A model generated the notes under the pieces. That model worked only from the letters and a program-made list of their open reading frames with translations. It was not told where the DNA came from and did no database searches. Below, piece by piece: positions 7,718-15,035 of a stretch of DNA of 39,668 nt (positions are counted from its first letter, which is position 1; each line of letters opens with the position of its first letter). A program made the position numbers and the translations under genes. Source of the stretch: Bacteroidales bacterium (lineage in GTDB: Bacteria; Bacteroidota; Bacteroidia; Bacteroidales; Tenuifilaceae); the NCBI GenBank assembly GCA_016931855.1, contig JAFGDZ010000019.1, positions 1 through 39,668 of the forward strand, given 5' to 3'.

Positions 7718-9055
7718 ATGAAACGTAATGTAATTATTATTGGAGCTGCCGGAAGGGATTTCCACAACTTCAACACGTTCTTCCGTAACAAGGAGGAGTA
7801 TAATGTAGTAGCGTTCACAGCAGCCCAGATTCCCGATATTGATGGAAGAAAATATCCTGCTGAACTTGCTGGTAAGCTATACCCATTGGGTATTCCCATT
7901 TTTGCAGAAGAGGAACTCCCTGCTTTAATAAAGGAGAAGAACGTTCACGACTGCGTGTTCTCATATAGCGATGTTCGCTATGCTCATGTAATGCACCTTA
8001 GCTCAATAGTTAATGCTGCTGGTGCAAACTTTATGCTTATTGGCCCTAACGAGACCATGGTAAAGAGCACTAAGCCTGTTATTGCCGTTGTTGCTACTCG
8101 TACTGGTTGCGGAAAGTCCCAAACCTCGCGTAAAGTTGTTGATTACCTAATGGCTCAGGGTTTAAAGGTTGTTGCTGTGCGTCACCCAATGCCTTATGGC
8201 GATTTGGTTGCGCAAAAAGTTCAGCGCTTTGCCACTGTTGAGGATTTAAAGAAGCATAAGTGTACCGTTGAGGAGATGGAAGAGTATGAGCCACACGTAG
8301 TTCGCGGAAACGTTATTTATGCTGGTGTTGACTATGAGGCTATTCTGCGCGAGGCGGAAAAGGATCCTAGCGGCTGTGATGTTATTCTTTGGGACGGGGG
8401 TAACAACGACTTTGCTTTCTATAAGCCCGATTTAACCATAACCGTTGCCGACCCTCACCGCGCAGGTAATGAGGTTAGCTACTATCCTGGTGAGGTTAAC
8501 CTTCGCTTGGCCGATGTTGTGGTTATCAATAAAATGGACTCCGCATCTCCTGAGGGGATTCAAATTGTTCGCGACAATATTCGTGCTTGCAACCCTAAGG
8601 CAATTGTTGTTGATGGTGCGTCTCCCATTAAGGTTGATAATCCAGAGCTAATTAATGGTAAGCGCTGCTTAATTGTTGAGGATGGCCCAACTCTTACCCA
8701 TGGCGAGATGAAGATTGGTGCTGGTACCATTGCCGCTCGTAAGTTTGGTGCCTCGCAGGAAATTGATGCCCGTCCGTACCTTGTTGGTAAACTTAAGGAG
8801 ACTTATGCCACGTATCCAAACATTGGGAATATTTTACCCGCAATGGGGTATGGTGAGCAGCAGCTAAAGGATCTTGAAACTACAATTAATAACACCGATT
8901 GCGATACCGTTATTATTGGTACTCCAATAGATCTTAACCGTATTATCAATATAAAGAAACCTACCACTCGTGTTTACTACGATTTGGCCGAGATTGGATT
9001 ACCCGATCTTAAGGGTGTTCTTGAAAAATTTGTTGCCGATCACAAACTTAAATAA
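7718..9055 (+). CDS. Cyclic 2,3-diphosphoglycerate synthetase-like predicted GTPase (COG2403 type)
   Basis: The first about 115 residues look like a Rossmann-type fold (VIIIGAAGRDFHNFN). A P-loop follows at about 126-136 (ATRTGCGKSQTSRKV), then a Walker B-like ILWDGGNND near 226 and NKMD near 269, the guanine-specificity motif of GTPases. The overall pattern matches the family named after the archaeal cyclic 2,3-diphosphoglycerate synthetase. Bacteria in general are not known to make that thermoprotectant, so the real substrate here is uncertain. It is a single-gene unit with its own promoter and a strong terminator. The length of 445 residues is typical for the family, and the start ATG is well placed after the promoter. 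Confidence 0.85.
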   Translation: MKRNVIIIGAAGRDFHNFNTFFRNKEEYNVVAFTAAQIPDIDGRKYPAELAGKLYPLGIPIFAEEELPALIKEKNVHDCVFSYSDVRYAHVMHLSSIVNAAGANFMLIGPNETMVKSTKPVIAVVATRTGCGKSQTSRKVVDYLMAQGLKVVAVRHPMPYGDLVAQKVQRFATVEDLKKHKCTVEEMEEYEPHVVRGNVIYAGVDYEAILREAEKDPSGCDVILWDGGNNDFAFYKPDLTITVADPHRAGNEVSYYPGEVNLRLADVVVINKMDSASPEGIQIVRDNIRACNPKAIVVDGASPIKVDNPELINGKRCLIVEDGPTLTHGEMKIGAGTIAARKFGASQEIDARPYLVGKLKETYATYPNIGNILPAMGYGEQQLKDLETTINNTDCDTVIIGTPIDLNRIINIKKPTTRVYYDLAEIGLPDLKGVLEKFVADHKLK

Positions 9056-9079
9056 CCAACGTTTAGTTTTCCCAAACCT

Positions 9080-9111
9080 AAGGGGTAGCCATTTGCCGGC
9101 TACCCTTTTTT
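9080..9111 (+). terminator. Rho-independent terminator after the GTPase gene
   Basis: AAGGGGTAGCC and GGCTACCCTTTTTT form a strong stem with a short loop (ATTTGCC), followed by T residues, about 25 bp after the stop codon. Confidence 0.85.
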
Positions 9112-9201
9112 GTAGTGTATATTGAATCTAGAATCTAGAATGAGTGAACTGGCGGTGTTGTTAAACAGTTGTAGGTTGCTTTATTTATGGCTTGTGTTGT
9201 T

Positions 9202-9209
9202 TAAGTTTG
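9202..9209 (+). promoter_or_regulatory. -7 element of the YD-type lipoprotein gene
   Basis: TAAGTTTG matches TAnnTTTG. A TTG at 9176-9178 gives a slightly long spacing of 23 bp. The predicted start leaves a leader of only about 16 nt before the ATG at 9232. Confidence 0.45.
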
Positions 9210-9231
9210 TATAAACAATCAAAATACTATT

Positions 9232-10023
9232 ATGCGAAAAATCTTAATGCTTTCTGTTATCCCATTTCTATTGGGTATTTCTTTTGTTTCTTGCGATAAG
9301 GACGATAAAACAGAACCAACCCCTGTTGAAAAAAAGTTGGTTCCAGTTAAAGAAACGATATACGAAGGAACTGTAGTTGATCATACCGTCAATTATGAAT
9401 ATGATGATTTAAATAGGTTAACTAAAATGGAATATTCTTATGGTGTAGTTAAGCGTTTCGAATACGATTCTCAAGGACGAGTAAAGAAAGTGTATCCCTA
9501 TAACAGGGAGCACAAACCAGGAATCGATTCTCTGTTTTATGATGATAATAACAACTTGATTCGGGTTAATTCATATAACGAGAATAATAAGGATGTGGGT
9601 TTTGTCGTGTTTGAGTATGATGAAAAAGGAGTCCTTGTAAAATCTTTAGATGACGATACTGGGGATGGGATTATAGATAGGAGTGCTGAGTACAAGTTGG
9701 ATGGCAAAGGACACATTGAGTATGTGAAATTGATTGACTACAATGATGAAGGAGTACCTTATGCAGATAGATTTGCAGAGCTTTTTTATACTTATGATGA
9801 GAAGAATTCTATCTACAAGTATTGTGGTCTTCCTAAAATATATGCTTCGTATGTAAATGACATTTCGTGTGTAAATAACATATTGACAGAGGAGTATAAG
9901 GAAACACCATATCGTGATGATGATTATTCTGCATCGTACTCATATAAGTATAATCAGAGCAATTACCCTTCAGAGTTTATTGTAGAGAATGACAGAACCG
10001 TTATTGAGTATAAAGAAATTTAA
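9232..10023 (+). CDS. Surface lipoprotein with YD-like repeats
   Basis: The signal peptide ends in SFVSC, so C21 is the lipidated residue. It is followed by DKDDK, a K/D-rich signal like those that send Bacteroidota lipoproteins to the cell surface. The mature part contains repeated Y-x-Y-D-x-x-x-R/N-L motifs (NYEYDDLNRLTKMEYS, FEYDSQGRVKKVYPYN, FYDDNNNLIRVNSYN, FEYDEKGVLVKS), the pattern of YD/RHS-type beta-strand repeats found in DUF4595-like lipoproteins. There is no toxin tail. Base composition is more AT-rich than in adjacent housekeeping genes, which suggests acquisition or relaxed selection. It has its own promoter and a very strong terminator. Ligand and role are unknown. Confidence 0.75.
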   Translation: MRKILMLSVIPFLLGISFVSCDKDDKTEPTPVEKKLVPVKETIYEGTVVDHTVNYEYDDLNRLTKMEYSYGVVKRFEYDSQGRVKKVYPYNREHKPGIDSLFYDDNNNLIRVNSYNENNKDVGFVVFEYDEKGVLVKSLDDDTGDGIIDRSAEYKLDGKGHIEYVKLIDYNDEGVPYADRFAELFYTYDEKNSIYKYCGLPKIYASYVNDISCVNNILTEEYKETPYRDDDYSASYSYKYNQSNYPSEFIVENDRTVIEYKEI

Positions 10024-10041
10024 GTTGTTTGAGTTGATAAT

Positions 10042-10077
10042 AAAAATCCCTGCAAACTTTTGTTTGCAGGGATTTTT
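10042..10077. terminator. Bidirectional terminator
   Basis: AAAAATCCCTGCAAAC and GTTTGCAGGGATTTTT are exact 16-bp inverted repeats around a TTTT loop. A-runs and T-runs on both sides allow termination of the lipoprotein gene (plus) and of the convergent VTT gene (minus). Confidence 0.9.
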
Positions 10078-10097
10078 ATTTGGTTTGCCAATTACTC

Positions 10098-10715
10098 CTA
10101 CAACACAAAGTTAATTACCGATAGGTAAAGGAAGAAGCGCGGAATGCGGGCAAGTCCCCAGAATAGGAACGCCTTAAAGGAGAACTTTGCAGCACCTGTT
10201 ACCATACAGGCTGCCGAGTAGGGAATCGGGAAAAGTGCTGCAACTAGAATAAGCAGTCCACCCCATTGGGTTATGCGTTTCTGGAAGTTAGGGTAGCGTT
10301 CGGCTAGTATTTTCTTCATTTTGCCGTGCGAGGCTATGTACTTCCCAATAAAGTACGAAGCAATGCCCCCAATGTACGATATCACAGCAAGTAAAAGAAC
10401 CATTAGCTTGGGGTTGGCTAACGTTTGTCCCCATAGTATAAAAAGATCGGGAGGAATAAGGCCTAGTAAAGACTCTGAAGCAAAGAAAACGGCAATTACG
10501 GCAACTGGACTAGCGCCTGTAAGTCCCTGTGTTATGAGCATTTCAATATCGCCAAAGTGCTGTTGGATAAACAGCAATGCAGCAACCAGTAATCCTATTA
10601 CAGCAACTAGTTTAATAAAGCTTTTGGTGAGAAATGTGTAAAAACCGGTACGGCGAAGATGGATATTCAAAAGTCGGTACGACTTTAATGAATTGATGGT
10701 GTTTCTGGAGTTCAT
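10098..10715 (-). CDS. VTT/DedA-family membrane protein
   Basis: This 205-residue inner-membrane protein has the VTT (SNARE-associated/DedA) domain. The segment FASESLLGLIPPDLFILWG matches the conserved acidic/proline entrance loop. IGGIASYFIGKYIASHG corresponds to the G-x3-Y-x-x-G-K region, and ALFPIPYSAACMVTGAAKFSFKAFL to the re-entrant proline segment and GAA motif. The basic N-terminal 30 residues precede the first helix. DedA proteins are linked to phospholipid (undecaprenyl-phosphate or phosphatidylethanolamine) flipping. The specific lipid here cannot be told from the sequence. It stands alone on the minus strand, with a -7 box at 10751-10758. Confidence 0.85.
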   Translation of the reverse strand: MNSRNTINSLKSYRLLNIHLRRTGFYTFLTKSFIKLVAVIGLLVAALLFIQQHFGDIEMLITQGLTGASPVAVIAVFFASESLLGLIPPDLFILWGQTLANPKLMVLLLAVISYIGGIASYFIGKYIASHGKMKKILAERYPNFQKRITQWGGLLILVAALFPIPYSAACMVTGAAKFSFKAFLFWGLARIPRFFLYLSVINFVL

Positions 10716-11063
10716 CTAGTGCTTTGAGTGTTTTGGAACGTTTGCCTATGCAAAACTATCTGTTATACATTATAAACCATCGTTTTGTTTGTGTTTTAGT
10801 CAAATTACATGTGTTAAAAAATTTAAACGTGTGTTAAAATGTGGCGGTTAGTAACCCTAATTGGTCTTGTGCGTTGGGGGTAACTCTCTTTATGGGGGGT
10901 GGCATAGCCTTACTTTTTTGTTCTCTTTTGACAGGGGCTTACTCTGGTTCTGATAGAATTGATAATTTTGTGCCCAATACAGATTTTTTCACCGTTGAAA
11001 ATTTGGCTTACACTTTGCTATGGGAGTTGGGTGTGAATCAAAATCGTAAAAAATACTTATAAA
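10716..11063. other. Intergenic region upstream of the secreted protein (348 bp)
   Basis: The region contains a minus-strand -7 box at 10751-10758 (TAGTTTTG) for the VTT gene. For the plus strand, TAATTTTG at 10963-10970 could serve the gene at 11064 with a leader of about 87 nt. A 73-codon open frame at 10841-11062 has no signal or family features and is probably not a gene. Confidence 0.45.
10751..10758 (-). promoter_or_regulatory. -7 element of the VTT/DedA gene
   Basis: The minus strand reads TAGTTTTG, matching TAnnTTTG. A start near 10744 leaves a leader of about 29 nt. No clear -33 element is seen. Confidence 0.4.
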
Positions 11064-11861
11064 ATGAGGTTAGTTCTTTCTTTTGGGATGTTGCTTTTTG
11101 TGGTTAATGTGGTGTTTGGGCAACAATTAGCTCCCGATACCACACGTGTTGTATTAGCAAAACCCGATTCTACGGTAATTGTTTTGCCCGATTCTACAGC
11201 TACTGCTACCGATACTGTGAGAGTTGCCGTTGCCATTGAGAAAGGGGATACGCTTAATGTGGTAAAACCAGACTCGTTAAAGGCTAACGTAAAGGAGTTG
11301 CTGCTAAAGCCCAGTACATTGCCCGATACTATTAATCACGTTCTTGAAGCTAAGCCTACTAATATTCCTGTGGAGTCAAAGTTTGAGGATTCAATATATG
11401 ATGTGCTAACCTTGCTCCAAGGCGAGGAAATGGAGGTTGAAGTGCGACAGGTTACCCCTAAGTATATTATCTATTCAGATCCCGGTTTGATGGAAACCAT
11501 GAAGATAGACCGACGTGAGGTTTACAGCATAAAGTACCGTAGCGGAAAAACAGATATCATCTCCAGTAAGCCCCTTAAAATTCCCGATTACAACAATTGG
11601 CGAGAGATTGTGGTAACAAGTAACCCCTCAAATATTGAAGGGCTAATTGAGCTTGGCGACGTGTCGGTGTCGGTTGAGGCCACATCGCGTACTCACATAA
11701 AAATGCCCCGAACCCTTGAGGCAAGCGCCATTGTTATTGCAAAGAAGAAAACGGCCATGCTAAAGGGCGAGATTATACTAATAACCCGCAAAGAGCATTA
11801 TAGGGGCTATGGCGTTCAGCCATCGGTTACGGTTGAGGGTAAGGCTTACCGCCAACCGTAA
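11064..11861 (+). CDS. Secreted protein of unknown function with PDST-rich linker
   Basis: A signal peptide (MRLVLSFGMLLFVVNVVFGQ) is followed by a low-complexity region with repeated PD(S/T)-type motifs up to about residue 90 (APDTTRVV, KPDSTVIV, LPDSTATATD, KPDSLKAN). A globular region, about 100-180, contains VTPKYIIYSDPG and REVYSIKYRSGKTDII, typical of Bacteroidota proteins that couple a short sheet to an anchored linker. The C-terminal part, about 185-265 (IVVTSNPSNIEGLIELGDVSV to KKKTAMLKGEIILIT), loosely resembles the YbjQ/DUF4156 fold. No enzyme motif is seen. It ends 11 bp before the convergent acyltransferase gene, with no terminator between them. An envelope location is inferred from the signal peptide. 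Confidence 0.7.
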   Translation: MRLVLSFGMLLFVVNVVFGQQLAPDTTRVVLAKPDSTVIVLPDSTATATDTVRVAVAIEKGDTLNVVKPDSLKANVKELLLKPSTLPDTINHVLEAKPTNIPVESKFEDSIYDVLTLLQGEEMEVEVRQVTPKYIIYSDPGLMETMKIDRREVYSIKYRSGKTDIISSKPLKIPDYNNWREIVVTSNPSNIEGLIELGDVSVSVEATSRTHIKMPRTLEASAIVIAKKKTAMLKGEIILITRKEHYRGYGVQPSVTVEGKAYRQP

Positions 11862-11872
11862 CGCGGGAGGCT

Positions 11873-13222
11873 CTACCATTCAATCTCGCTTGTAAACCGA
11901 TTTAGTACTTCCCAGCTACTCCTAATTTCCCTATAGGCCTTAGGTTTTGTTAGCCTAAGGCTTGTTAGCTTAATGTCGTTCCACGCGCTAAGGGCCTGTT
12001 TGCGCCATGCATGCATTAGCATGGCCGATACTGGCATGCTAGCTAAATAGCCTAAAGTCCATATTCCGTTTCCGGTGATACTCCAGAAAACTAGTGCTTG
12101 TATGGCATGGAATATTGGGAAGGCAAAAAGTCCAATGGCGTACCTAACGGAGCTTACAAACTGTGGATCTTTTATTTTTGATGATATGGCTGCTACCGTG
12201 GCAATGGGAAGGGCGTTGTTTAAAAATCCGTAAGTAAAAATGGAAAGGGTGGCAGCCAATGCGGGAATTCTTAGTGCTAAACTGGCGGTTCTTATCCTGT
12301 TGTTGGCCAATAGTCCCTGCGTAATGCCATAATGATTAAGGCTTAAGCTGTAGCCGTTGGCTGCATTAATAACTTTGTTAAAGTGAGTGGTATTGGTTTG
12401 CTGTAGGGTGTTAAGGGCTGCAATTAAAGCTTTGGCGGCTAAAAATTGGTTGTTTAGGCTATTCCGGATACCCTTTTTTTCTACCATTGAGCGGGCAAAT
12501 CCAGTTCTAATAGCTTCGTAGCTGTTGTAGTGCTCCTCGCTCTCAATGTGAATCATTTGCTCTTTCATCCGCGTAGCAAGTTCCTCCATAAGCTCGTTGT
12601 TTGCTACTGCGGGATTCTCTTTGTAGCGCTGGTAGTACTTGGATACGCTTATAGGCTCGCCAAACCTAATTAGCATTGGACTGCTAAACTTGGAGTAGTG
12701 CGAGTATTCAAGCCCAACGGGAACAATCTTGATGTTCATGGTGTTCCCTGTGGCCTCTTCGGCTTGGAATGCGATGCGGGCAATCCCCTTTTTTAGCTGG
12801 CGAAGCCTCCGATGCCCATCGTGGTTTCCTTCGGGTAGAATTACTAGGCAGTTTTTATTCTTTAGAATATCAAGCGTTTTCTGAAAAATGGCATCGTTTA
12901 GCTGTAGGTTGCTGTACCCGTCGCGAATGCGATATACGGGCATTATTTTAAGGAATGTAAGGAACTTATCAAGCAGCGGCTTCTTAAAAATATCAGCTCG
13001 GGCAAGGAATACGGGTTGCCAGTTTTTTGTGTAAAGAACGGCAAGCGCGTCAATTAGCGCATTCTGATGGTTGGGGGCAAATATTAGGATATCGTTAAAG
13101 TCTATTTTTTCAATTCCTACAACCTCTTTGGGGAAGTAGGTGTGGAAAAGAGAGCTTCCGTACATTTTTAGCAAGTGGTATCCCATGGACCACTTCTCAA
13201 TATCTTCTCTGCGAGTTGGCAT
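11873..13222 (-). CDS. Glycerol-3-phosphate acyltransferase-like membrane protein
   Basis: The N-terminal half is a PlsC-type acyltransferase domain. NHQNALIDAL carries the catalytic His52 and Asp58 with five residues between them (H-x5-D, not the usual H-x4-D), like yeast Sct1/Gpt2-type enzymes. FLARADIFKKPLL is block 2, and LVILPEGNHDGHRRL is the EGxx phosphate-binding block. The C-terminal half holds several membrane helices (about 300-330 and 345-395). Length 449 residues. It would acylate glycerol-3-phosphate or a lysophospholipid at the inner membrane. A separate PlsC-type gene lies at 30430-31179 and gpsA at 19486, so the window carries several phospholipid genes, though not in one operon. 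Confidence 0.82.
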   Translation of the reverse strand: MPTRREDIEKWSMGYHLLKMYGSSLFHTYFPKEVVGIEKIDFNDILIFAPNHQNALIDALAVLYTKNWQPVFLARADIFKKPLLDKFLTFLKIMPVYRIRDGYSNLQLNDAIFQKTLDILKNKNCLVILPEGNHDGHRRLRQLKKGIARIAFQAEEATGNTMNIKIVPVGLEYSHYSKFSSPMLIRFGEPISVSKYYQRYKENPAVANNELMEELATRMKEQMIHIESEEHYNSYEAIRTGFARSMVEKKGIRNSLNNQFLAAKALIAALNTLQQTNTTHFNKVINAANGYSLSLNHYGITQGLLANNRIRTASLALRIPALAATLSIFTYGFLNNALPIATVAAISSKIKDPQFVSSVRYAIGLFAFPIFHAIQALVFWSITGNGIWTLGYLASMPVSAMLMHAWRKQALSAWNDIKLTSLRLTKPKAYREIRSSWEVLNRFTSEIEW

Positions 13223-13252
13223 GTGAAAAGGCGTTGATTTCTGATTTAGTTT

Positions 13253-14638
13253 TTAATCGTTGAGCGGTTTACGTGCCCAAAGCGTTGCTAGGCTCATCCC
13301 CGAAAGGATATGCCAAATGCCCCACCATGCTGCTATAAAGGCCATTCCGCCTAATCCGTTGAATAGGTTAGGGTTGAAAATAAGAACAAGTCCAAGCCCT
13401 GAATTTTGTATGCCCGTTTCAATGGTAATGGTCCTGCGATCGGCTCTTGGTAGCTTAAATAGCGAGGCAATGCTAAAGCCTGTTAGTAAGGCTAGGGCAT
13501 TGTGGGCAAGTACAATTAGGAGTATTAGGTGTATAAACTTAAGAAAGTAGCTAAAGTTGGATGCAAGTGCTGCTACCACAAAGCCAAAAAAGAAAAGGAT
13601 AGAAAGCCATTTCATTGGCTTTTTAACTTTTTCGGTGGTTACAGGGAACTTCCGCGCAAACCACAATCCAGCAATTATTGGAATGCCTAGCAGGATAAAA
13701 ACGGTTTTTATCATCTCCCAGGCATCTATGTTAAAGGGGATTACCAAATCCGATGCTTCTGAGTAAAGGCTTCCCCAAAACGCAAAGTTGAATGGGGTAA
13801 GGAATATGGCCGATAGGGTTGCAACTGCTGTTAAGCTAACCGATAGCGCTACATTTCCCTTTGCCAGCGATGATACAAAGTTGGATATATTACCCCCTGG
13901 GCAGGCGGCAACAAGTATCATTCCCATTGCAACGCTTGGCGAGGGCTTAATAAGTAGCACCAGCAAAAAGGTAAGGGCAGGTAGCGCTATAAATTGCGAT
14001 ATAGCCCCCACAAGTACAGGTTTGGGGTTCTTTGCTAAGTTTTTAAAGCTTTCAAACTTTATCTCAAGCGCAACGCCAAACATTATAAATGCAAGGGTGA
14101 TATTCATGAATAGCAATCCGCCAGACGTGAAGTTTAGCCTAATCCAGTCTAGTGTGTCAAGGCTTGCGCGTAGGTGCAAATCAATCTTATCAACCTTACC
14201 TTGGTTTAGCTCAACCCGGTGGCGCTTGGTGTAGTACCAGTCGCTTCCTGTAATCTCGGCAGAGGGTGATCCTGCAAGTTGGAGAGCCTCATTGGTATCC
14301 ATTCCAATTCTTAGGTAGGATATGGGTGCCACCACTTCGCTCTTTCTTGTTTTATCGCGTTTAATGCGGATATTTATGTTGTGGCTGCGATTGCTCAGCC
14401 TAATATCGGTTATTTTTCCGTTGATAATTACAACTTGATCCGCGCTGTAAAACCAACGGGTAACCACGTCTTTGTAGGTGGGCTGCCCCATTTGCTCAAC
14501 AAGCGTAACGGAGTCAATACCAGTGGTTAGCTCTTTTAGTCGTTTCGATACAGACTCTGCTTTTACTGATACGCTAAAAAGGAGTAGTGAAAGGGTGGTT
14601 AGGATTAGCTTTGCGTATTGGGCTTTAGCTCTTTTCAT
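13253..14638 (-). CDS. Sodium/bile-acid-type symporter fused to an N-terminal periplasmic domain
   Basis: From about residue 170 the protein is a bile acid:sodium symporter (BASS/SBF) family carrier. LAFIMFGVALEIKFESFK, ACPGGNISNFVSSLAKGN and TIETGIQNSGLGLVLIFN are the family core motifs, with eight to ten helices. Ahead of it lie a signal peptide (residues 1 to about 28) and about 130 soluble residues with two repeats, 40-81 and 109-154. Each has a G-x-P motif, an aromatic W-(F/Y)-Y, and a GK-(I/V)-x-x-I-x-L end, resembling SmpA/BamE-type sheets. The frame extends to 14701, but the ATG at 14638 places the signal peptide at the N-terminus and is preferred. The substrate is not predictable. 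A periplasmic sensor or substrate-capture domain on a carrier is inference. Confidence 0.85.
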   Translation of the reverse strand: MKRAKAQYAKLILTTLSLLLFSVSVKAESVSKRLKELTTGIDSVTLVEQMGQPTYKDVVTRWFYSADQVVIINGKITDIRLSNRSHNINIRIKRDKTRKSEVVAPISYLRIGMDTNEALQLAGSPSAEITGSDWYYTKRHRVELNQGKVDKIDLHLRASLDTLDWIRLNFTSGGLLFMNITLAFIMFGVALEIKFESFKNLAKNPKPVLVGAISQFIALPALTFLLVLLIKPSPSVAMGMILVAACPGGNISNFVSSLAKGNVALSVSLTAVATLSAIFLTPFNFAFWGSLYSEASDLVIPFNIDAWEMIKTVFILLGIPIIAGLWFARKFPVTTEKVKKPMKWLSILFFFGFVVAALASNFSYFLKFIHLILLIVLAHNALALLTGFSIASLFKLPRADRRTITIETGIQNSGLGLVLIFNPNLFNGLGGMAFIAAWWGIWHILSGMSLATLWARKPLND

Positions 14639-15035
14639 ACTCAGGGGGATTGGGGTTGTTGCTGTAGGGTTATGGGGTAATTTGTTTTGCTTAGGGTGCA
14701 ACCATCTGGTAATTAGTGGTTACGCCTTTGCTTTAACTGTACGCTGCTATCTCCTTTTAATACATTTAGGGGTATTCTACCTATTCTGTTGAGCCCATAA
14801 ACAAACCGCAACAAGCCGTTTGGTAGCAGTAAAAATGAGGATTTCTTTCCATTTTAGCAAAAACTCAGTCAAAGGCTTATGCTTTTATTGGCTTGTCTCC
14901 GTTTTATTGTTCTGATATATAGCATTTATGCAATGGTGGCTGGTGGCTGGCTAATTGTGGTTTTGGGGAGCTCCAAACGTAAAAGCGAATTCCTTATGGG
15001 GAATCCGCTTTTATTCTAGGGGTGGCTTCTACTAC
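14639..15035. other. Intergenic region upstream of the symporter fusion (about 400 bp)
   Basis: The region contains the leader of the symporter gene and, at 14981-15013, the terminator of the beta-propeller gene that lies further right on the same strand. No TAnnTTTG box with a clear -33 was found, and no supported open frame. Confidence 0.4.
14981..15013 (-). terminator. Rho-independent terminator of the beta-propeller gene
   Basis: On the minus strand AAAAGCGGATTCC and GGAATTCGCTTTT pair with one mismatch around a short loop and end in T residues, 22 bp after the stop codon at 15036. Confidence 0.8.

Noticed and set aside
10841-11062. 73-codon plus-strand open frame before the secreted protein
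   Set aside because: No ribosome-binding context, signal or family features. It overlaps the probable promoter region of the next gene.
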